Source: Armatimonadota bacterium (GTDB lineage: Bacteria > Armatimonadota > Fimbriimonadia > Fimbriimonadales > Fimbriimonadaceae). From it: a stretch of 64,000 bases of DNA. The stretch lies in contig JAFDWR010000001.1 of NCBI GenBank assembly GCA_018268355.1, forward strand, positions 645,858 to 709,857, written 5' to 3'. Shown here in pieces: positions 19,701 to 27,686 of the stretch. Position 1 is the first letter of the stretch. Each line of letters starts with the position of its first letter. Position numbers and translations under genes: made by a program. Below the pieces are notes generated by a model. The model was not told the origin of the DNA. It did no database searches and saw nothing but the letters and a program-made list of their open reading frames with translations.

Positions 19701-20239
19701 CGGCGCAAGGATTCCGTCTTTCGAGCGCGGTAGCGCTGGACGCCCGCTGCCTCGTCGATCCACGCCCGCCGATCTTCCGCGCTCGCGGCGAGGGCCTGGT
19801 CAATTTCCTTCTGACCCACAATCGCATAACCGCTTCGCCCCAATCCCGAGTCGGCAAGGAGGTCGTGGATGTCACGCAGGCGGCAGTCCACGCGGTTGAT
19901 CGCATAGGCGCTGTCGCCACCGCGGGTCACGCGCCGCGAGATCGTCACTTCCGAGGTGCCGATGGGAAGTCCGCCGTCGGAATTGTCAAAGGTCAGGTGG
20001 ACTTCGGCGAGGCTAACCGCCTTTCGGCGGGACGAGCCACCAAAGATGACATCCTGTGCAGTAGCCGCGCGGAGGTGTCGCGAGTTCCCTTCGCCGAGTC
20101 CCCAAAGGATCGCATCGACGAGGTTTGACTTGCCACAGCCATTCGGGCCGACGACGGCAATGAAGCCGCCATCCAGCGTGAATTCCGTCTTCTCGGCAAA
20201 AGTCTTAAAGCCGTTGATCCTAACGCGCAACAATCGCAT
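16718..20239 (-). CDS. smc: Chromosome segregation protein SMC
   Basis: This is a full-length 1173-aa SMC ATPase, which forms the condensin core with ScpA/ScpB. Walker A GPNGCGKSN is at residues 31-39, with a Q-loop region near 140. Two long coiled-coil arms flank a hinge at about 500-640, which contains the glycine-rich segment SGEVVHGSGAVTGGTQ. The C-terminal head has the signature LSGGERSLCATAFLFS and the Walker B motif VVLDEVDAPLD. It starts at the ATG at 20239, divergent from rng. ScpA and ScpB are not in the window. Confidence 0.97.
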   Translation of the reverse strand: MRLLRVRINGFKTFAEKTEFTLDGGFIAVVGPNGCGKSNLVDAILWGLGEGNSRHLRAATAQDVIFGGSSRRKAVSLAEVHLTFDNSDGGLPIGTSEVTISRRVTRGGDSAYAINRVDCRLRDIHDLLADSGLGRSGYAIVGQKEIDQALAASAEDRRAWIDEAAGVQRYRARKTESLRRLAQAKDHLQRIEDILSELESQREPLREEAEVAQRYRSVADALREIDLGLWLHELKEATREIDVQEQTIASSARAAADQARFADEIEAAARRLGEEIGDVESDLDTIRSLQQANLSAMERAEAEIRLADERLASLDQLECALRTEAEATDLAQLQKELEDARAEAEEARSQLEVAESTHSGSGSTVKGLTASLAEKESELRAARDAEQKRTRLLATAQHQQERSNLLRRELEGAQRGLPDLVDALDAATSELDQAQAALNLVLERKSTLEGDIAAARKKQDQSAEIIRGASHRRAVLDGRRRGIEATIAAHEGMTQGARAVIEAVEKGLLKDHYLPVGEAIETPVELAQAIEVALGAAVNDLIVDTDVAAKRAVEYLKSNRLGRATFQPIPLMRASVVSPDLRRVLAERGVVGRASDLLSYDERVRPVVESLLGRVVIVDDLDVALRLAKSSGWSRLVTLSGEVVHGSGAVTGGTQAKAGIGIVQRKAELASILAELDDMEAEVERARLDAEDSNRSYQELIQHVDALSAEERDARKSFDEAKDFHRTLQNERQELERSLQKIQSELSQLADANVEVGDALDLAPLEEERDRLMQELAAAREAANRAGSELEGLRRNHEAATERAHRARRRMEAATETEEKRGRRLELLDPERAAVREARARHEEAKAVAATALAAADARLAQAQERRKDLLQASLEKSEEARAARANLQSLQDTSMQAEIARARWETKRANAAQRLIEDFSLEMDEALAHPTVELPADAASTAARLRREMKSMGVVNLGAIEAYERLSERLDELTAQHHDVSEGAEQVRASIAELDKLTRTRFVDTFGLVQTAFSKQFDRLFGGGSGELRLSDPENVLESGIEIDVTLPGKKRQPLGLLSGGERSLCATAFLFSLLEVKPSPLVVLDEVDAPLDGRNVERFADLLRDFSEAMQFIVITHNPSTIERADVWLGVTMQEPGVSTLVPARFADRKVAAELVERVSKKGPESAPALI

Positions 20240-20349
20240 AGCAACTAAAGGTCAGAGTAGGGACGCCCGTGGCGGGGGAATTGACGCACGAATTGAACCG
20301 AAAATGAGCCCAAATCGGTACACTGTCCTTACCGAGCGCATAACACCTT

Positions 20350-22155
20350 ATGACTACCCGAAAGAAGGCCCCCAAGGGCCGCCGCGCTGAATCAGTTTCC
20401 TCGTCCACCGGCAGCCGCCGCAATCCCAAAATCGAGATCCTCGTTAACGTCACCAACCGGGAGACTCGCATCGTCATGCTGGAAGATGGCCAGCCGATGG
20501 AGTACCGCGTTGAGCGTGAAGAGCGCGTTGTGGGTTCGATCTTTAAGGGCATCGTCCAAAACGTCCTCCCGGGCATGGACGCCGCCTTTGTCGATATCGG
20601 CCTCGAGCGCAACGCTTTCCTGTACGTTGGCGACATCCTTCCCGAAGAGGGCGGCGACCAAAGCCCCCAAAGCGTGAAGCGATCGGAGCTTCGACGACGC
20701 AAGATCAAGGAGCTCATCCGACCCGGCCAACAGGTCATGGTCCAGGTGACCAAGGGTCCCCGCGGCACCAAGGGTGCCCGTGTCACCACCCGGATCGCCC
20801 TTCCTGGTCGCTATGTCGTCTTGATGCCCGAGAGCAGCAGCGTCGGCGTCAGCCGAAAGATTGAAGACCGCAGCGAGCGCGAACGGCTTCGCAAGCTGGG
20901 CGACCGACTCCAGGTCCCCGGTTTCGGAATCATCATGCGCACCGAGTGCGAAGGACGAACCGAGGCCGAACTCCGCGCCGACATCTCGTTCCTTGAGCAG
21001 CTTTGGCAGGACATCACCAAGGCCTCGAAGCGCCAACGCGCCCCTGCCTGCGTTCACAAGGACCAGACCCTTCTCTTCCGGACCGTCCGCGACATGTTCG
21101 GCGAAAACATCGACACGATGGTGATCGACGATCCCGACGAGTACGAGAAGGTCCATCACGTCGCCAAGGCGGTCGCCCCCGGACTTCGGGACAAGATCAG
21201 CCTCTACGACGGCGAAGTCCCCATCTTTGACCATTACAAGATCGAAAGCGAGCTCGACCGACTCCTCCAGCACCACGTCTGGCTGAAGTCGGGTGCTTAC
21301 CTTGTCATCGACGAGATGGAAGCGCTCACCGCGATCGACATCAACACCGGTCGCCAGGTGGGCTCGACGTCGCTCACCGACACCATTGTCAAGGCGAACA
21401 TGGAGGCGATCGACGAGGTCTGCCGCCAGCTCCGCCTGCGCGACATGGGCGGCATCATCGTTATCGACTTCATCGACATGGAGAGCGAGACTGACCGGAA
21501 AAAGGTGCTTGCCGCTTTCACCGAACGGCTCGCGAGGGACCGGGCGCGTACCCGCGTCGGAAAGATCTCGTCCCTTGGCCTCGTCGAAATCACCCGAAAG
21601 CGAACCGGCGAGTCGGTGACCCAAGAGATCACCGAAATTTGCCCGATGTGCGAAGGCATCGGCCGAATTTCGTCGAAAGAAACGGTTTCGCTCTGGATTG
21701 AACGAGACATGTGGCGAAAGGCGGCCGAACCCGGCGATGCCTTCTTTGTCGAGTGTCACCCGTCGGTGGTCGAGGCCCTGGTTGGGCTCGACGGCGAGAA
21801 CGTCGAAGAACTCGAGCACGTCATGCGACGCGGCGTCTATATCCGCGCCAACTTCGACATGGAGTACGAGGAGTACGACATCCGCACCGGCAAGATCGAC
21901 GACTTCGACAAGGAGTACATGAACTATCGCCGCGCCCAGGTGGTCGAGGTGAACGTTCGCCGCTCCGCCTTTGAGGGCACGAACAAGGTTGTTGGCTGGA
22001 CGGACAATGGCTACTTTGTGGAGCTGCTCGACGGCTCGAACTTCGTCGGCCAGCGCGTGAAGGTCGTGATCCAAGACCTGCGTCGCTCGTTCGCGGTCGG
22101 CGACGTGATCGCCCCCGGCATCAGTAGCCCGAACTACGCTCGCAGTCTCTCGTAA
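20350..22155 (+). CDS. rng: Ribonuclease G/E family endoribonuclease with C-terminal TRAM-like domain
   Basis: This is a 601-aa RNase E/G catalytic protein for rRNA and mRNA processing. It has an N-terminal S1 region (GSIFKGIVQNVLPGMDAAFVDIG), catalytic DNase-I-like segments with TAIDINTGR and GGIIVIDFIDM, and the zinc-link cysteines in EICPMCEG. After the RNase G core comes a basic TRAM-like domain (VVEVNVRRSAFEG to VKVVIQDLRRSFAVGDVI), which E. coli RNase G lacks. The last seven codons (NYARSLS) and the terminator are duplicated 2160 bp downstream, at the far edge of an island. Confidence 0.93.
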   Translation: MTTRKKAPKGRRAESVSSSTGSRRNPKIEILVNVTNRETRIVMLEDGQPMEYRVEREERVVGSIFKGIVQNVLPGMDAAFVDIGLERNAFLYVGDILPEEGGDQSPQSVKRSELRRRKIKELIRPGQQVMVQVTKGPRGTKGARVTTRIALPGRYVVLMPESSSVGVSRKIEDRSERERLRKLGDRLQVPGFGIIMRTECEGRTEAELRADISFLEQLWQDITKASKRQRAPACVHKDQTLLFRTVRDMFGENIDTMVIDDPDEYEKVHHVAKAVAPGLRDKISLYDGEVPIFDHYKIESELDRLLQHHVWLKSGAYLVIDEMEALTAIDINTGRQVGSTSLTDTIVKANMEAIDEVCRQLRLRDMGGIIVIDFIDMESETDRKKVLAAFTERLARDRARTRVGKISSLGLVEITRKRTGESVTQEITEICPMCEGIGRISSKETVSLWIERDMWRKAAEPGDAFFVECHPSVVEALVGLDGENVEELEHVMRRGVYIRANFDMEYEEYDIRTGKIDDFDKEYMNYRRAQVVEVNVRRSAFEGTNKVVGWTDNGYFVELLDGSNFVGQRVKVVIQDLRRSFAVGDVIAPGISSPNYARSLS

Positions 22156-22209
22156 GGCTCCCGCAGAGACAAAAAGAATCGGCCCTGTTCGCTTTGAACA
22201 GGGCCGATT
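22130..22209. repeat. 80-bp direct repeat, left copy (rng 3' end plus terminator)
   Basis: This segment matches 24290-24369 at 75 of 80 positions, with a constant offset of 2160 bp. It spans the last codons of rng, the stop and most of the terminator stem. Three of the five differences fall in rng codons and all three are synonymous (Tyr, Ala, Ser third positions). Confidence 0.95.
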
Positions 22210-22215
22210 CTTTTT
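22171..22215 (+). terminator. Intrinsic terminator of rng
   Basis: A perfect 20-bp stem (22171-22190 with 22196-22215) with a GCTTT loop has T-rich right and A-rich left arms, so it can act on both strands. Confidence 0.92.
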
Positions 22216-22401
22216 GGTTGGTCGACGTCGACCGGGGATAGCTAACTTGTGATGTGAGGTAGACGGATCAACACCGGCGACTGAATCCTTCAACCTCAAG
22301 TCTCATGGTGAACATCCACTACTTCTGGACGGTGGTGAATCGATCCCTGCGACTGAATTCTCAACTCAGATTCACAAACACATCCAAACCGCACTTTGAG
22401 C

Positions 22402-22908
22402 CTAAAGTTTCCGCCCGCTCCTACTGCTATTGAGTTCCTCGAACAGCACATTGGCTTCAACCGCATCTTCTGGATCTTCCTGGTCCCACGTCCTCAACAA
22501 TCGCAACAAAGCTCCTACGTCTCTGCCGGGGGCGACTGGATCAACAGGCGAGTTAGTCTTTGCGTTGCACTTGGCGAAGCCGAAAAATGAGGCTGCAAGA
22601 TCGTATTCGTGCACACGGGCAAAGAGTTTAAAAGCGTCAATCGAATTTGTCTCCTCTGCCAAAGGGCGGTCCGTGTATGCCTCCCAGTCCTTCGGGGCCC
22701 AGTGAGCCAAATTTGCGAGATCGGAATCCAATTCAGTAAATGTCGTGAAGGCTGCTGAAACATTAAGATGTCGCAAGTGGGACGTATACAGTACTGGAGC
22801 ATTATTTTCCAAGTTTGAGACATCTACACTAAGGTAATGCACGCAACTGGGAACTCCGACTTGCTCCGCAATGCCGGTGTAGTCTTCTTCACGCAGGCTT
22901 AGCACCAT
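22402..22908 (-). CDS. Protein of unknown function, second gene of the island pair
   Basis: This is a 168-aa soluble protein with no signal peptide, membrane segment or motif that I recognise. It is acidic in the middle and C-terminal parts (LDSDLANLAHWAPKDWEAY and WDQEDPEDAVEANVLFEEL). Its ATG overlaps the stop of the upstream gene as TAATG, so the two products are probably made in fixed ratio and may interact. Three cysteines are scattered and suggest no metal site. Function unknown. Confidence 0.7.
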   Translation of the reverse strand: MVLSLREEDYTGIAEQVGVPSCVHYLSVDVSNLENNAPVLYTSHLRHLNVSAAFTTFTELDSDLANLAHWAPKDWEAYTDRPLAEETNSIDAFKLFARVHEYDLAASFFGFAKCNAKTNSPVDPVAPGRDVGALLRLLRTWDQEDPEDAVEANVLFEELNSSRSGRKL

Positions 22909-23579
22909 TATCTTGTCTCGAAAGTAACTGTACTGGTCGTGTTGGTAAGGGAAGCAATAGCCTCAGCTTTCCGCCTTGCTCGCTCAGCTTGGGCAATCAG
23001 CTTTTCCAGATCGCTGTCATCCAGAACGAATGACTGGTTGGTATCGTTCCCGATCCCGTCGACAGAGGCGATCACCAGGACGTGCTTTGTCAAAGCTCCC
23101 ATTACATTGTCGCCACTATCAGAGAAAATCCACCGGGTCTCCGTGAAAATTCTAGTGTTAAGTACAGAGCCCGGACTGAGTGAACTCAGGGCTGAAGCCT
23201 TGCTGAGCAGGGTAACAGACGTGTCTGGACCCACCAGACCAGCTAAGCGGGGCAGCTTTTCCTTCCACTCAGATTCATTCCACCAGTCCGGATTCTGTCT
23301 CTCAAGGTCCCGTTGGAGACCCGCAAGGACCTCTTGGATCGGCTCACTCGTTCTGATCCCGATAGATCCAATGGCCAAGAGAAAGTCGGTCATCCACTCG
23401 ACGAGCTCGTCACTCTGACCGCTCCTGATAAGCCTATCCCGAAACTCGGCGACGCTTGGAACGGCATTTAGCGCCAAGATTTCTGACGACAGTTCCCCAA
23501 ATGTTGATCCATCGAGCTCAAGAAAGCGTTGGAACATCGGTAGATGTTCTCGCGGAATGCGCAATCTAAGTTCCGGCAT
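22908..23579 (-). CDS. Protein of unknown function, first gene of the island pair
   Basis: This is a 223-aa soluble protein. The N-terminal half is helical (MPELRLRIPREHLPMF, then VEWMTDFLLAIGSIG). The C-terminal half has a beta-rich region (LNTRIFTETRWIFSDSGDNVMG) ending in a charged helix (DDSDLEKLIAQAERARRKAEAIA). I chose the ATG at 23579 because GGGTGAG lies about 8 nt upstream; an in-frame ATG at 23618 is the alternative. It is coupled to the following gene by TAATG. It has no recognised domain and could be part of a toxin-antitoxin-like or defence module (speculative). Confidence 0.7.
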   Translation of the reverse strand: MPELRLRIPREHLPMFQRFLELDGSTFGELSSEILALNAVPSVAEFRDRLIRSGQSDELVEWMTDFLLAIGSIGIRTSEPIQEVLAGLQRDLERQNPDWWNESEWKEKLPRLAGLVGPDTSVTLLSKASALSSLSPGSVLNTRIFTETRWIFSDSGDNVMGALTKHVLVIASVDGIGNDTNQSFVLDDSDLEKLIAQAERARRKAEAIASLTNTTSTVTFETR

Positions 23580-23852
23580 AGCAAGTCTCACCCTACCACA
23601 ACGGCCATGCGATGGCAAGATTCACTCGAAGAATTGGCATGAAACGCCGCGACCTTACGCCCGAGATCAATCTCCAGCCGACCAAGCAGATTCGCTAGCG
23701 AGCAGTCGGAATGTTACGACTTGACGAATTTGGCGAAACAATGTACTGTTCACAGCAATGATGACCTTGCACCCGCTTCCGCGCGATTGTCGTTCTCGTA
23801 GCCACAGATGATGCTGTTTTGAGTCCGTCGAGAGAACCGCAAATCATCGAAC

Positions 23853-24287
23853 ATGAAACTAGTACTTGACACCGGAATTGCCGGAATGCTGGTCCACAAG
23901 GATGAAGGACGACGTTCCGAGGTTCTCAACTTTCTTGCGAAGCTCCCTCCAAGAACTCCGGTTTTCTTGCCAGAGGTTGTTGACTACGAGCTCCGCCGAT
24001 CACTCTTGAGGATCAATAGCAGAAAAAGCCTAAATCGTCTCGACAGGCTTTCGGTCGAATTAGAGTACGTTCCGATCACATCCCAGCATATGCGCCGCGC
24101 TGCCGAAATTTGGGCAGAGTGTCGCCTCAAGGGTTTCCCGTTTGCTGACGAACAGTCGCTGGATGGAGATTGCATCTTGATTGCCCAAGCGGAGAGTTAC
24201 CTCCCCAATGTCAAAGTGCTGACGACAAACGCAAAGGACATTGGCCGATTCCTTGAAGTAGCGGAAATACCAACGCGATTTGATTAG
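23853..24287 (+). CDS. PIN-domain protein, VapC-like ribonuclease
   Basis: This is a 144-aa PIN-domain protein, usually a Mg2+-dependent ribonuclease and often a VapC toxin. The acidic residues fit the family: Asp in VLDTG near residue 6, Glu in LPEVVDYELRR, Asp in ADEQSLDGDCILIAQA, and the TTNAKDIGRF end motif. It resembles a subgroup common in cyanobacteria and other environmental bacteria. No antitoxin-sized frame is seen in the preceding 270 bp or before the second repeat, so it looks solitary. Its TAG stop sits almost on the right-hand repeat boundary. Confidence 0.85.
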   Translation: MKLVLDTGIAGMLVHKDEGRRSEVLNFLAKLPPRTPVFLPEVVDYELRRSLLRINSRKSLNRLDRLSVELEYVPITSQHMRRAAEIWAECRLKGFPFADEQSLDGDCILIAQAESYLPNVKVLTTNAKDIGRFLEVAEIPTRFD

Positions 24288-24289
24288 GT

Positions 24290-24369
24290 CGAACTATGCA
24301 CGCAGCCTCTCGTAAGGCTCCCGGAGGGACAAAAAGAATCGGCCCTGTTCGCTTTGAACAGGGCCGATT
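24290..24369. repeat. 80-bp direct repeat, right copy (displaced rng 3' end plus terminator)
   Basis: This second copy of 22130-22209 keeps the codons for NYARSLS and a TAA stop although no rng gene precedes it. The terminator stem is conserved; divergence begins just past it. Confidence 0.95.
24331..24369 (-). terminator. Intrinsic terminator after rplE
   Basis: A 14-bp stem (24337-24350 with 24356-24369) is followed, on the minus strand, by CTTTTT encoded at 24331-24336. This is the right-hand copy of the rng terminator and now ends the S10 operon transcript. Confidence 0.85.
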
Positions 24370-24394
24370 TGGTTTGCTTGGTAGAACGGAGTTC

Positions 24395-24985
24395 TTACTT
24401 CTCGCGGAGCGGGAGGCCAAGAGCCTTGAGAAGGGCGTAAGCCTCTTCGTCGGTCTTGGCGCTCGTGCAGATCGTGATGTCCATGCCACGGATCCGGTCG
24501 AACGTGTCGTAGGGGATTTCCGGGAACACGAGCTGCTCCTTCAATCCGAGCGAGTAGTTGCCGCGGCCATCAAAGCTCTTCGGGTTGAGGCCCTGGAAGT
24601 CTCGGATTCGGGGGAGAACGACGGTGGCGAGCTTGTCGAAGAAGTGGTACATGCGGTCGCCGCGGAGGGTGACCTTGCAGCCGATTTCCTGACCTTCTCG
24701 GAGCTTAAAGTTCGAGATCGAGGTCTTTGCCTTGGTGATGACGGGCTTTTGACCAGCGATCAGCGTAAGGTCGCGGACCGAGTTCTCAAGGTGCTTGTCG
24801 CCGTTCTTTTCCTTGGTTCCCGTCCCCATGTTGATGACGATCTTCTCAAGGTGCGGGATCTGCATCGCGGACTTGAAGCTGAACTGCTCCTTCAGCTTGC
24901 CGGCGATTTCCTTGTTGAACTTTTCTTTAAGTCGCGGGGTGGGCAGGGCGCCGACGGCCGCGGTTTCTTCCTTCTTCTTAGCCAT
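24395..24985 (-). CDS. rplE: 50S ribosomal protein uL5
   Basis: This 196-aa L5 binds 5S rRNA. It has the conserved [38 protein letters not shown] and [20 protein letters not shown] segments, plus a short basic N-terminal extension. It is the last gene of this cluster: a terminator follows, and rpsN, rpsH and rplF, which normally come next, are absent. Confidence 0.97.
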   Translation of the reverse strand: MAKKKEETAAVGALPTPRLKEKFNKEIAGKLKEQFSFKSAMQIPHLEKIVINMGTGTKEKNGDKHLENSVRDLTLIAGQKPVITKAKTSISNFKLREGQEIGCKVTLRGDRMYHFFDKLATVVLPRIRDFQGLNPKSFDGRGNYSLGLKEQLVFPEIPYDTFDRIRGMDITICTSAKTDEEAYALLKALGLPLREK

Positions 24986-25027
24986 TTTGGGTTCTTCCTT
25001 TTGCCCGATTGCTGACCGGGCACGATG

Positions 25028-25054
25028 CTTTGCCCCTCACAGGGAGGGGCAAAG
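25028..25054 (-). other. Intercistronic hairpin between rplX and rplE
   Basis: An 11-bp perfect stem (25028-25038 with 25044-25054) has no U tract on the transcribed strand, so it is more likely a processing or stability element than a terminator. Confidence 0.5.
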
Positions 25055-25056
25055 GG

Positions 25057-25467
25057 TTACTTCGATTCGATGTTGGGTCGATCCTCGAGGACCGTGCCCG
25101 ACTTCTTTGCGTAGCGGACGATCTTGCCGCCTTCCTTCTTTCGACCGATGCGCGTGGGCTCGCCCGACTTGGGGTCGAGGACCATCACGTTGCTCGCATC
25201 GAGCGGAGCGGGAAGCGAAACGCGTGCGCCTCGCTCGCCCTGGGTTCGGGGCTTGCGGTGCTTGATCACGGCGTTAAGCGGAAGCGGCTGATCCGGGTTC
25301 TCATCGTTCTCCTTGAGGACGATGACCTTGCCTTCCTTCGGAGCGACGGCGGCAATGAAGCCAATCTGACCCTTGTCCTTTCCGGCAATGATCATGACCT
25401 TATCGCCCTTTCGGACCTTGAGCTTCGGCTTCTTGGCAAGCGCTTTGATTTCTGCTTTGGTGGGCAT
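25057..25467 (-). CDS. rplX: 50S ribosomal protein uL24
   Basis: This 136-aa L24 is an assembly-initiating protein with the KOW motif KVRKGDKVMIIAGKDKGQIG near the N-terminus. It is longer than the usual 100-105 aa because of a basic C-terminal tail with KKSGTVLEDRPNI. It follows rplN by 2 bp and is separated from rplE by about 70 bp that contain a hairpin. Confidence 0.96.
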   Translation of the reverse strand: MPTKAEIKALAKKPKLKVRKGDKVMIIAGKDKGQIGFIAAVAPKEGKVIVLKENDENPDQPLPLNAVIKHRKPRTQGERGARVSLPAPLDASNVMVLDPKSGEPTRIGRKKEGGKIVRYAKKSGTVLEDRPNIESK

Positions 25468-25469
25468 CT

Positions 25470-25841
25470 TTAGAGCACCTCAGGTGCAAGCGACACGATC
25501 TTCATGAAGTTCTTGTCGCGGAGTTCGCGGGCGACCGGGCCAAAGATACGAGTGCCTTTGGGTTCCAGGTTCGCCGGGTTGATCACGACGCAAGCGTTCT
25601 CATCGAATCGCAGCGTCGAGCCATCCGGGCGTCGGACCGAGCGCTTGGTGCGCACGATGACGGCCTTGACGACTTCGCCCTTCTTGATGGGCATGTTGGG
25701 GGTGGCTGCCTTGACCGAGCAGACGATGACATCGCCGACGGTTCCGTAGCGGGGCTGCGAACCCTTAAGGACGCGGATGCACATCACATCGCGCGCGCCG
25801 CTGTTGTCCGCAACTTTAAGCCTGGTGAACTGTTGAATCAT
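25470..25841 (-). CDS. rplN: 50S ribosomal protein uL14
   Basis: This 123-aa L14 has the family start [17 protein letters not shown] and the end motif [24 protein letters not shown]. It lies in the standard rpsQ-rplN-rplX order. Confidence 0.98.
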   Translation of the reverse strand: MIQQFTRLKVADNSGARDVMCIRVLKGSQPRYGTVGDVIVCSVKAATPNMPIKKGEVVKAVIVRTKRSVRRPDGSTLRFDENACVVINPANLEPKGTRIFGPVARELRDKNFMKIVSLAPEVL

Positions 25842-25866
25842 GGTTCGGTGTTCCTTGGTTTCAGAG

Positions 25867-25895
25867 GCCGGAGGGGGAGACGGGCTCCCGCCGGC
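25867..25895 (-). other. Intercistronic hairpin between rpsQ and rplN
   Basis: An imperfect GC-rich stem pairs GCCGG and GGGAG with CTCCC and CCGGC in the spacer. It has no U tract. Confidence 0.35.
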
Positions 25896-25916
25896 TTGAG
25901 GTTAAGGGAGAAGGCC

Positions 25917-26228
25917 TTACTTGACCTTCTCCAGAATTTGGGTCACGCGCCAGCGCTTGTCGCGGCTGATCGGACGGGTCTCCATGATCTCGACGGTATC
26001 GCCCTCATCGCAGTTGAGGAGGTCGTGCGCCTTGAACTTCTTCGACCGGATCACGACCTTGCCGTAAAGCGGGTGCTGGGTTCTTCGCTCGATGATCACG
26101 ACGACCGTCTTGTCCATCTTGTTGGACACGACGACGCCCTGTCGGACCTTGCGTCGGCCTCGCGGCTCAGCCGGGGTGACCGGAGCAGCCGCAGCGGCTG
26201 CCTTCTTCGTCTTCTTAGCTTCAGCCAT
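25917..26228 (-). CDS. rpsQ: 30S ribosomal protein uS17
   Basis: This 103-aa S17 has the core [25 protein letters not shown] and a Lys/Ala-rich N-terminal extension ([15 protein letters not shown]). The ATG at 26228 overlaps the end of rpmC by 8 bp (ATGGCTGA), so translation is coupled. Confidence 0.97.
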   Translation of the reverse strand: MAEAKKTKKAAAAAAPVTPAEPRGRRKVRQGVVVSNKMDKTVVVIIERRTQHPLYGKVVIRSKKFKAHDLLNCDEGDTVEIMETRPISRDKRWRVTQILEKVK

Positions 26229-26433
26229 GGGTAGCACCTTGCTTCTTCTCGTGGATGACGGTGAGGATTCGCGCGATGTTGTGTCGTCGCGTCTTCATGC
26301 TCGCCGTGTCGGTCGATTGTCGGAACACGAGGTCGCGTCGGGCTCGGAAAAGACCTGCTCGCTCTTGGCGAACCATCTCTTCCAGCTCGGGCACCGACTT
26401 CTCGCGAAGATCCTTAGCCTTGATTTCTTTCAT
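26221..26433 (-). CDS. rpmC: 50S ribosomal protein uL29
   Basis: This 70-aa L29 starts [19 protein letters not shown] and has the two-helix pattern ending [13 protein letters not shown]. It lies at the peptide exit side of the ribosome. It overlaps rpsQ by 8 bp. Confidence 0.97.
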   Translation of the reverse strand: MKEIKAKDLREKSVPELEEMVRQERAGLFRARRDLVFRQSTDTASMKTRRHNIARILTVIHEKKQGATHG

Positions 26434-26451
26434 AGTCTTGTCGTCCCGGCT

Positions 26452-26913
26452 TTACTCGGCGGGCGTTTCCTCCGCAGCGGCAGGGGTCGGGGCTTCGAAA
26501 TCGCGCTTCGTCACGAACTTGCAGCGAATCGGGAGCTTGAAAATGGCGAGTCGCATTGCCTCTTTGGCGAGCTCTTCGGCAGGTCCAGCCATCTCGAAGA
26601 GGATGCGGCCCGGCTTAACGACGGCCACCCATCCTTCGATACCGGCCTTACCCTTACCCATTCGGGTTTCGAGCGGCTTCTTGGTGTACGACTTGTCGGG
26701 GAAGATGCGGATCCAGACCTTACCACCTCGTTTGATGTGGCGGGTCATCGCAATTCGAGCGGCCTCGATCTGGCGGCTGGTGATCCATGCCGGTTCAAGG
26801 GCCTGGATTCCGTAATCGCCAAAGCTGAGCTTCTCGCCTTGGGTTGCCTTACCCTTCATTCGACCGCGGAACATCTTTCGACGGCCTTCTTTCACGCGCT
26901 TAGGCATCAACAT
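26452..26913 (-). CDS. rplP: 50S ribosomal protein uL16
   Basis: This 153-aa L16 begins [21 protein letters not shown] and has [24 protein letters not shown] and [23 protein letters not shown]. The ATG shares one base with the rpsC stop (TAATG). The C-terminus carries an extra Pro/Ala/Glu-rich tail of about 15 residues. Confidence 0.98.
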   Translation of the reverse strand: MLMPKRVKEGRRKMFRGRMKGKATQGEKLSFGDYGIQALEPAWITSRQIEAARIAMTRHIKRGGKVWIRIFPDKSYTKKPLETRMGKGKAGIEGWVAVVKPGRILFEMAGPAEELAKEAMRLAIFKLPIRCKFVTKRDFEAPTPAAAEETPAE

Positions 26914-27683
26914 TAGGCTTGTTCTCCTTCTGGGGTCGCAGGGGCTTCGGCCTTGGTCGCAGCGAAGGCGGGAGCGGACTCCTCTTCCTCGCGTCGCGGT
27001 CGGCGAGCCGGTCGGTCTTCGAGTTGTCGCAGGCGTCGCTCAGGAAGAACTTCACCCTTGTAGATCCAAACCTTACAACCCACCGAACCGTACATGGTGT
27101 GGGCGTAAGCGAAGCCGTAGTCAATATCAGCGCGAAGGGTGTGGAGCGGGATCTTGCCCGTCTTGTCCTTCTCGCATCGTGCGATTTCCGCACCGTTGAG
27201 TCGGCCCGAGACCTGGATCTTGATGCCGCGACCGTTGAGTCGCATGCATCGAGTCATGGCCTGTCGCATGGCTCGTCGGTGGCTGATTCGCTTTTCAAGC
27301 TGGGCGCAGATGTTCTCGGCGACAAGCTGAGCGTCGAGCTCGGGCTGTCGAACTTCCGTCACGTTGACCTGGACGCCGAGGGTGTTATCCTCGCGGCGAA
27401 CCATGGCATTCAGCATGCGGGTGAGTTCGTCGATGCCCTTACCGCCCTTACCAATGATGGCGCCGGGGCGAGCGGTGAAGATGTTGACCTTCACGCGGTT
27501 GGCGGCTCGCTCGATCTCCACGCGGGAGACGTTGCCGAGGCCAACGCGCTTCTTGATCATTTCGCGGATGACGTAGTCTTGCTTGAGCGCTTGAGCGTAA
27601 CCCTTCTTGGTATAGAACCAGTGACTATCGAAGCCACGGATCACGCCAACACGCAGGCCGACTGGATTGATTTTCTGACCCAT
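26913..27683 (-). CDS. rpsC: 30S ribosomal protein uS3
   Basis: This 256-aa S3 starts [20 protein letters not shown] and has the KH-domain motif [15 protein letters not shown]. The C-terminal domain includes [13 protein letters not shown] charged Ala/Pro/Glu tail extends beyond the usual end. It lies 3 bp after rplV. Confidence 0.98.
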   Translation of the reverse strand: MGQKINPVGLRVGVIRGFDSHWFYTKKGYAQALKQDYVIREMIKKRVGLGNVSRVEIERAANRVKVNIFTARPGAIIGKGGKGIDELTRMLNAMVRREDNTLGVQVNVTEVRQPELDAQLVAENICAQLEKRISHRRAMRQAMTRCMRLNGRGIKIQVSGRLNGAEIARCEKDKTGKIPLHTLRADIDYGFAYAHTMYGSVGCKVWIYKGEVLPERRLRQLEDRPARRPRREEEESAPAFAATKAEAPATPEGEQA

Positions 27684-27686
27684 AAG

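Larger units (their letters stand above)
22210..24289. mobile_element. Putative small genomic island inserted at the 3' end of rng
   Basis: About 2.1 kb lie between the two 80-bp repeats. The segment holds two coupled unknown genes on the minus strand and a PIN-domain gene on the plus strand. It appears more AT-rich than its neighbours and has long non-coding stretches (22216-22401 and 23580-23852). No integrase or transposase is present. The flanking repeat structure resembles the attL/attR of elements that rebuild the 3' end of their target gene, but the mechanism is inference. Confidence 0.6.

Noticed and set aside
22220-22233. A 14-bp perfect palindrome (GGTCGACGTCGACC) just inside the left edge of the island
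   Set aside because: It has no second copy at the right edge, so it cannot be shown to be an attachment core or operator.
22277-22358. A 10-bp direct repeat (GCGACTGAAT) 72 bp apart in the non-coding part of the island
   Set aside because: There are only two short copies with poorly matching flanks; no CRISPR or iteron structure is present.
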